A DNA stretch of 13,249 nt from positions 1 to 13,249 of the forward strand of contig CADCVT010000435.1 in assembly GCA_902806215.1 (NCBI GenBank), written 5' to 3'. This document shows positions 11,723-13,249 of the stretch, in pieces. Below the pieces are notes generated by a model. The model saw nothing but the letters and a program-made list of their open reading frames with translations. It was not told the DNA's origin and searched no databases. The position numbers and the translations under genes are program-made. This DNA comes from an uncultured Solirubrobacteraceae bacterium. GTDB taxonomy: Bacteria > Actinomycetota > Thermoleophilia > Solirubrobacterales > Solirubrobacteraceae. Within the stretch, counting starts at the first letter, position 1; each line of letters opens with the position of its first letter.

Positions 11723-13249
11723 TCATCCGCCGCGGCGTCCGACGGCGAGCGTGCGGGAGGTCGCGCTGGACGCGTTGCCGTCGAGCGGCGTCACGGTCAC
11801 GGCGTAGCGCCCGCGGCGCGGGACGGCGAAGGAGATCGATCCCCGGCCGGCACGGAGGGCGAGACGACCACGGCGCACGGTCTTGCCCGACCGTCGCAGC
11901 GTCACGCGGAAGCGCTTCGTCGCGGACGACCTCACGCTGGCCGTGAGCCGATACCCGGACCGGGCCTTCCTGGCCCGGAGGGTGACCTGCGGCTTCGGCT
12001 TGCGCCTGGCGACAGGCGTCGGCGCCGGCGGAAGGATCGGCGCCGCGGCGACCGGGACGAGCGTCGGCGCGATCGGGGCGGGCGCCGGCTGCGGCTCGGC
12101 GGTCCGGAACGCCGCCATGTCGATCGACATCGCCATGCGGCGGTACCCCTCGGCGTTCGGGTGGATGCCGTCGCCGGAGTCGAGCGCGGGATCGATCCTC
12201 CTGGGCTGGGCCGGGTCACGGATGACCGCGTCGAAGTCCACCGTGCCGTCGCAGCCTCCGCCGCAGTTCCCGCCCGCGCGGACCCAGGCGTTGACCTGCT
12301 CGCGGTAGGCGTTCTGCTGGTCGTTGTAGGCGGCCCGGGGCGTGACCGTCGAGATCAGGACGCGGACGCCGCGGGCGCGCGCGTCGCGCACGATCCGCTC
12401 GTACGCCGCGACGAGCAGATCCCTGGTGCAACCCGCCTGCCCGAGGTCGTTCGTGCCCGCGTAGACGACGAGATGCGAGACACCCGCGAGGGCGAACACG
12501 TCGCGGTCGAGGCGCTCCTCTGCCGCCGGGCCGCTCGTGGTGCGGCACGCGGCGGCCGCCGCGGTGCCCGAGACACCCGCGTTGGCGACGGTGCGCCGCT
12601 GCGTCGCGGGCTCGTCGAGGAAGCGCCGGCCGAGCACGTCCGGCCACGCGTCGTAGCCGTTCCGCGTGGACCCGACGCCATCGACGACCGATCCGCCGAT
12701 GGTGACGACGGTGCCGGCCACCGCGGTCCCGCGGACGTCGACCGCGGCGACGATCGGGATCGTCGTCGTGGTGGAGCTGAAGGGCGCTGCGGACTCATCG
12801 GCGGTGACGTCGCCCGATCCGATGAAGTTCGTGACCGTGCCGAACGGGTGGGCGGGGGGCTCGGGGCTCGTGGTGTGGACGCTCACGGCCAGGTCCTGAC
12901 CCACGGCGACCTGGAACGGCACCGGGTCGCTCGTGACCGCGCCGCCAGAGGGGATCGTCGTCGCGCGGCTCCCGCCGAACGTCAGCGGGCGGACGCTGCC
13001 GGCGACCAGCGACGCGCCGGACGACCGAATCGCGACCGTCGCCGCGTTCACCGTCAAAGGAGGCGTGCCCTCCGGGGCCGCCGCCCTGCCGAACGTGTTC
13101 TGAAGGCGCACCCGGACCTCGGATCCACCGCCCGTCACGCGCGTCATCACGCGCACCGTCTTGTTCGACAGCGCGGGGGCGGCCGACGTCGGCGCCTGCG
13201 ACTTCGCCCACCCCGTGTGCCAGCTGTCGACGTTCCCCTGGGCGGGCGA
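11723..13249 (-). CDS. Secreted SGNH/GDSL-family hydrolase with C-terminal beta domain (N-terminus outside window)
   Basis: The frame is open to the window edge and gives 508 residues; the signal peptide would lie beyond. A first beta domain (HTGWAKSQAP..VRVRLQNTFG, the usual N-terminal part of actinobacterial GDSL esterases) is followed by the catalytic domain. Block I reads TIGGSVVDGVGS, with the presumed nucleophile Ser at 12691-12689. Block II is NAGVSG, block III AGTNDLG (Asn at 12451-12449), block V DGIHPNAEGY (Asp at 12172-12170, His at 12163-12161). A Pro/Ala-rich linker leads to a basic 90-residue beta-sandwich ending TLAVGRRGG, perhaps for wall or polysaccharide binding. The enzyme should hydrolyse an ester, acetylated sugar or lipid outside the cell. 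Oddly, block I has GGS where the family normally has GDS. The stop is TGA at 11725-11723. Confidence 0.87.
   Translation of the reverse strand, partial: SPAQGNVDSWHTGWAKSQAPTSAAPALSNKTVRVMTRVTGGGSEVRVRLQNTFGRAAAPEGTPPLTVNAATVAIRSSGASLVAGSVRPLTFGGSRATTIPSGGAVTSDPVPFQVAVGQDLAVSVHTTSPEPPAHPFGTVTNFIGSGDVTADESAAPFSSTTTTIPIVAAVDVRGTAVAGTVVTIGGSVVDGVGSTRNGYDAWPDVLGRRFLDEPATQRRTVANAGVSGTAAAAACRTTSGPAAEERLDRDVFALAGVSHLVVYAGTNDLGQAGCTRDLLVAAYERIVRDARARGVRVLISTVTPRAAYNDQQNAYREQVNAWVRAGGNCGGGCDGTVDFDAVIRDPAQPRRIDPALDSGDGIHPNAEGYRRMAMSIDMAAFRTAEPQPAPAPIAPTLVPVAAAPILPPAPTPVARRKPKPQVTLRARKARSGYRLTASVRSSATKRFRVTLRRSGKTVRRGRLALRAGRGSISFAVPRRGRYAVTVTPLDGNASSATSRTLAVGRRGG

Noticed and set aside
1..13249. CRISPR arrays, tRNA or rRNA genes, insertion sequences, phage genes
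   Set aside because: No regularly spaced repeats, cloverleaf-like sequences, conserved rRNA stretches, transposase motifs or terminal inverted repeats were seen.

Overview
This is a very GC-rich window with dense, mostly short-spaced genes on both strands. The gene content suggests an actinobacterial chromosome: a CopC/CopD-YcnI copper cluster, an acyl desaturase, DUF3592-type proteins, and secreted proteins with Ala/Pro/Arg-rich linkers. My best guess is the Thermoleophilia/Solirubrobacterales, from protein style only; no rRNA or other marker is present to confirm it. I see no tRNA, rRNA, CRISPR array, insertion sequence or integrase.

Layout. Positions 2-1287 (+) hold the end of a copper-resistance membrane protein (CopC/CopD type), a small one-helix protein overlapping it by ATGA, and a YcnI/DUF1775 copper-binding protein. 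A perfect 11-bp inverted repeat separates the last two. At 1311-2234 (-) lies a three-histidine-box fatty acyl desaturase. Positions 2333-3212 (+) hold a membrane-anchored zinc-ribbon protein and a DUF3592 membrane protein. Positions 3209-3686 (-) hold a frameshifted gene remnant. Positions 3773-6080 (+) hold a secreted protein of unknown function and a Tat-exported monoamine-oxidase-like flavoenzyme, separated by a 9-bp-arm palindrome.

The most interesting part is 6077-7931: a complete RNA end-healing and sealing pair. A minimal ATP-dependent RNA ligase (-) and an HD-phosphoesterase/polynucleotide-kinase fusion (HD-Pnk, +) are divergently transcribed from a 34-bp gap. HD-Pnk would convert 2',3'-cyclic-phosphate and 5'-OH ends into 3'-OH and 5'-phosphate ends, and the ligase would seal them. 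Both genes keep all motifs expected for activity, and each overlaps its outer neighbour tail to tail.

Positions 7912-10021 hold an internally duplicated soluble protein (-), an unknown protein (+) and a class I SAM methyltransferase (-). Positions 10165-10912 (+) hold two small nuclease genes 10 nt apart, a PIN-domain protein and an HNH endonuclease, without a convincing antitoxin. Positions 10970-11707 (+) hold a secreted or lipoprotein-like unknown whose start abuts a nested hairpin. Positions 11723-13249 (-) hold most of a secreted SGNH/GDSL hydrolase with a C-terminal beta domain; its N-terminus lies outside the window.

Several starts have a TANNNT hexamer 6-9 nt upstream and a weak or absent Shine-Dalgarno sequence, which fits leaderless or near-leaderless transcription.
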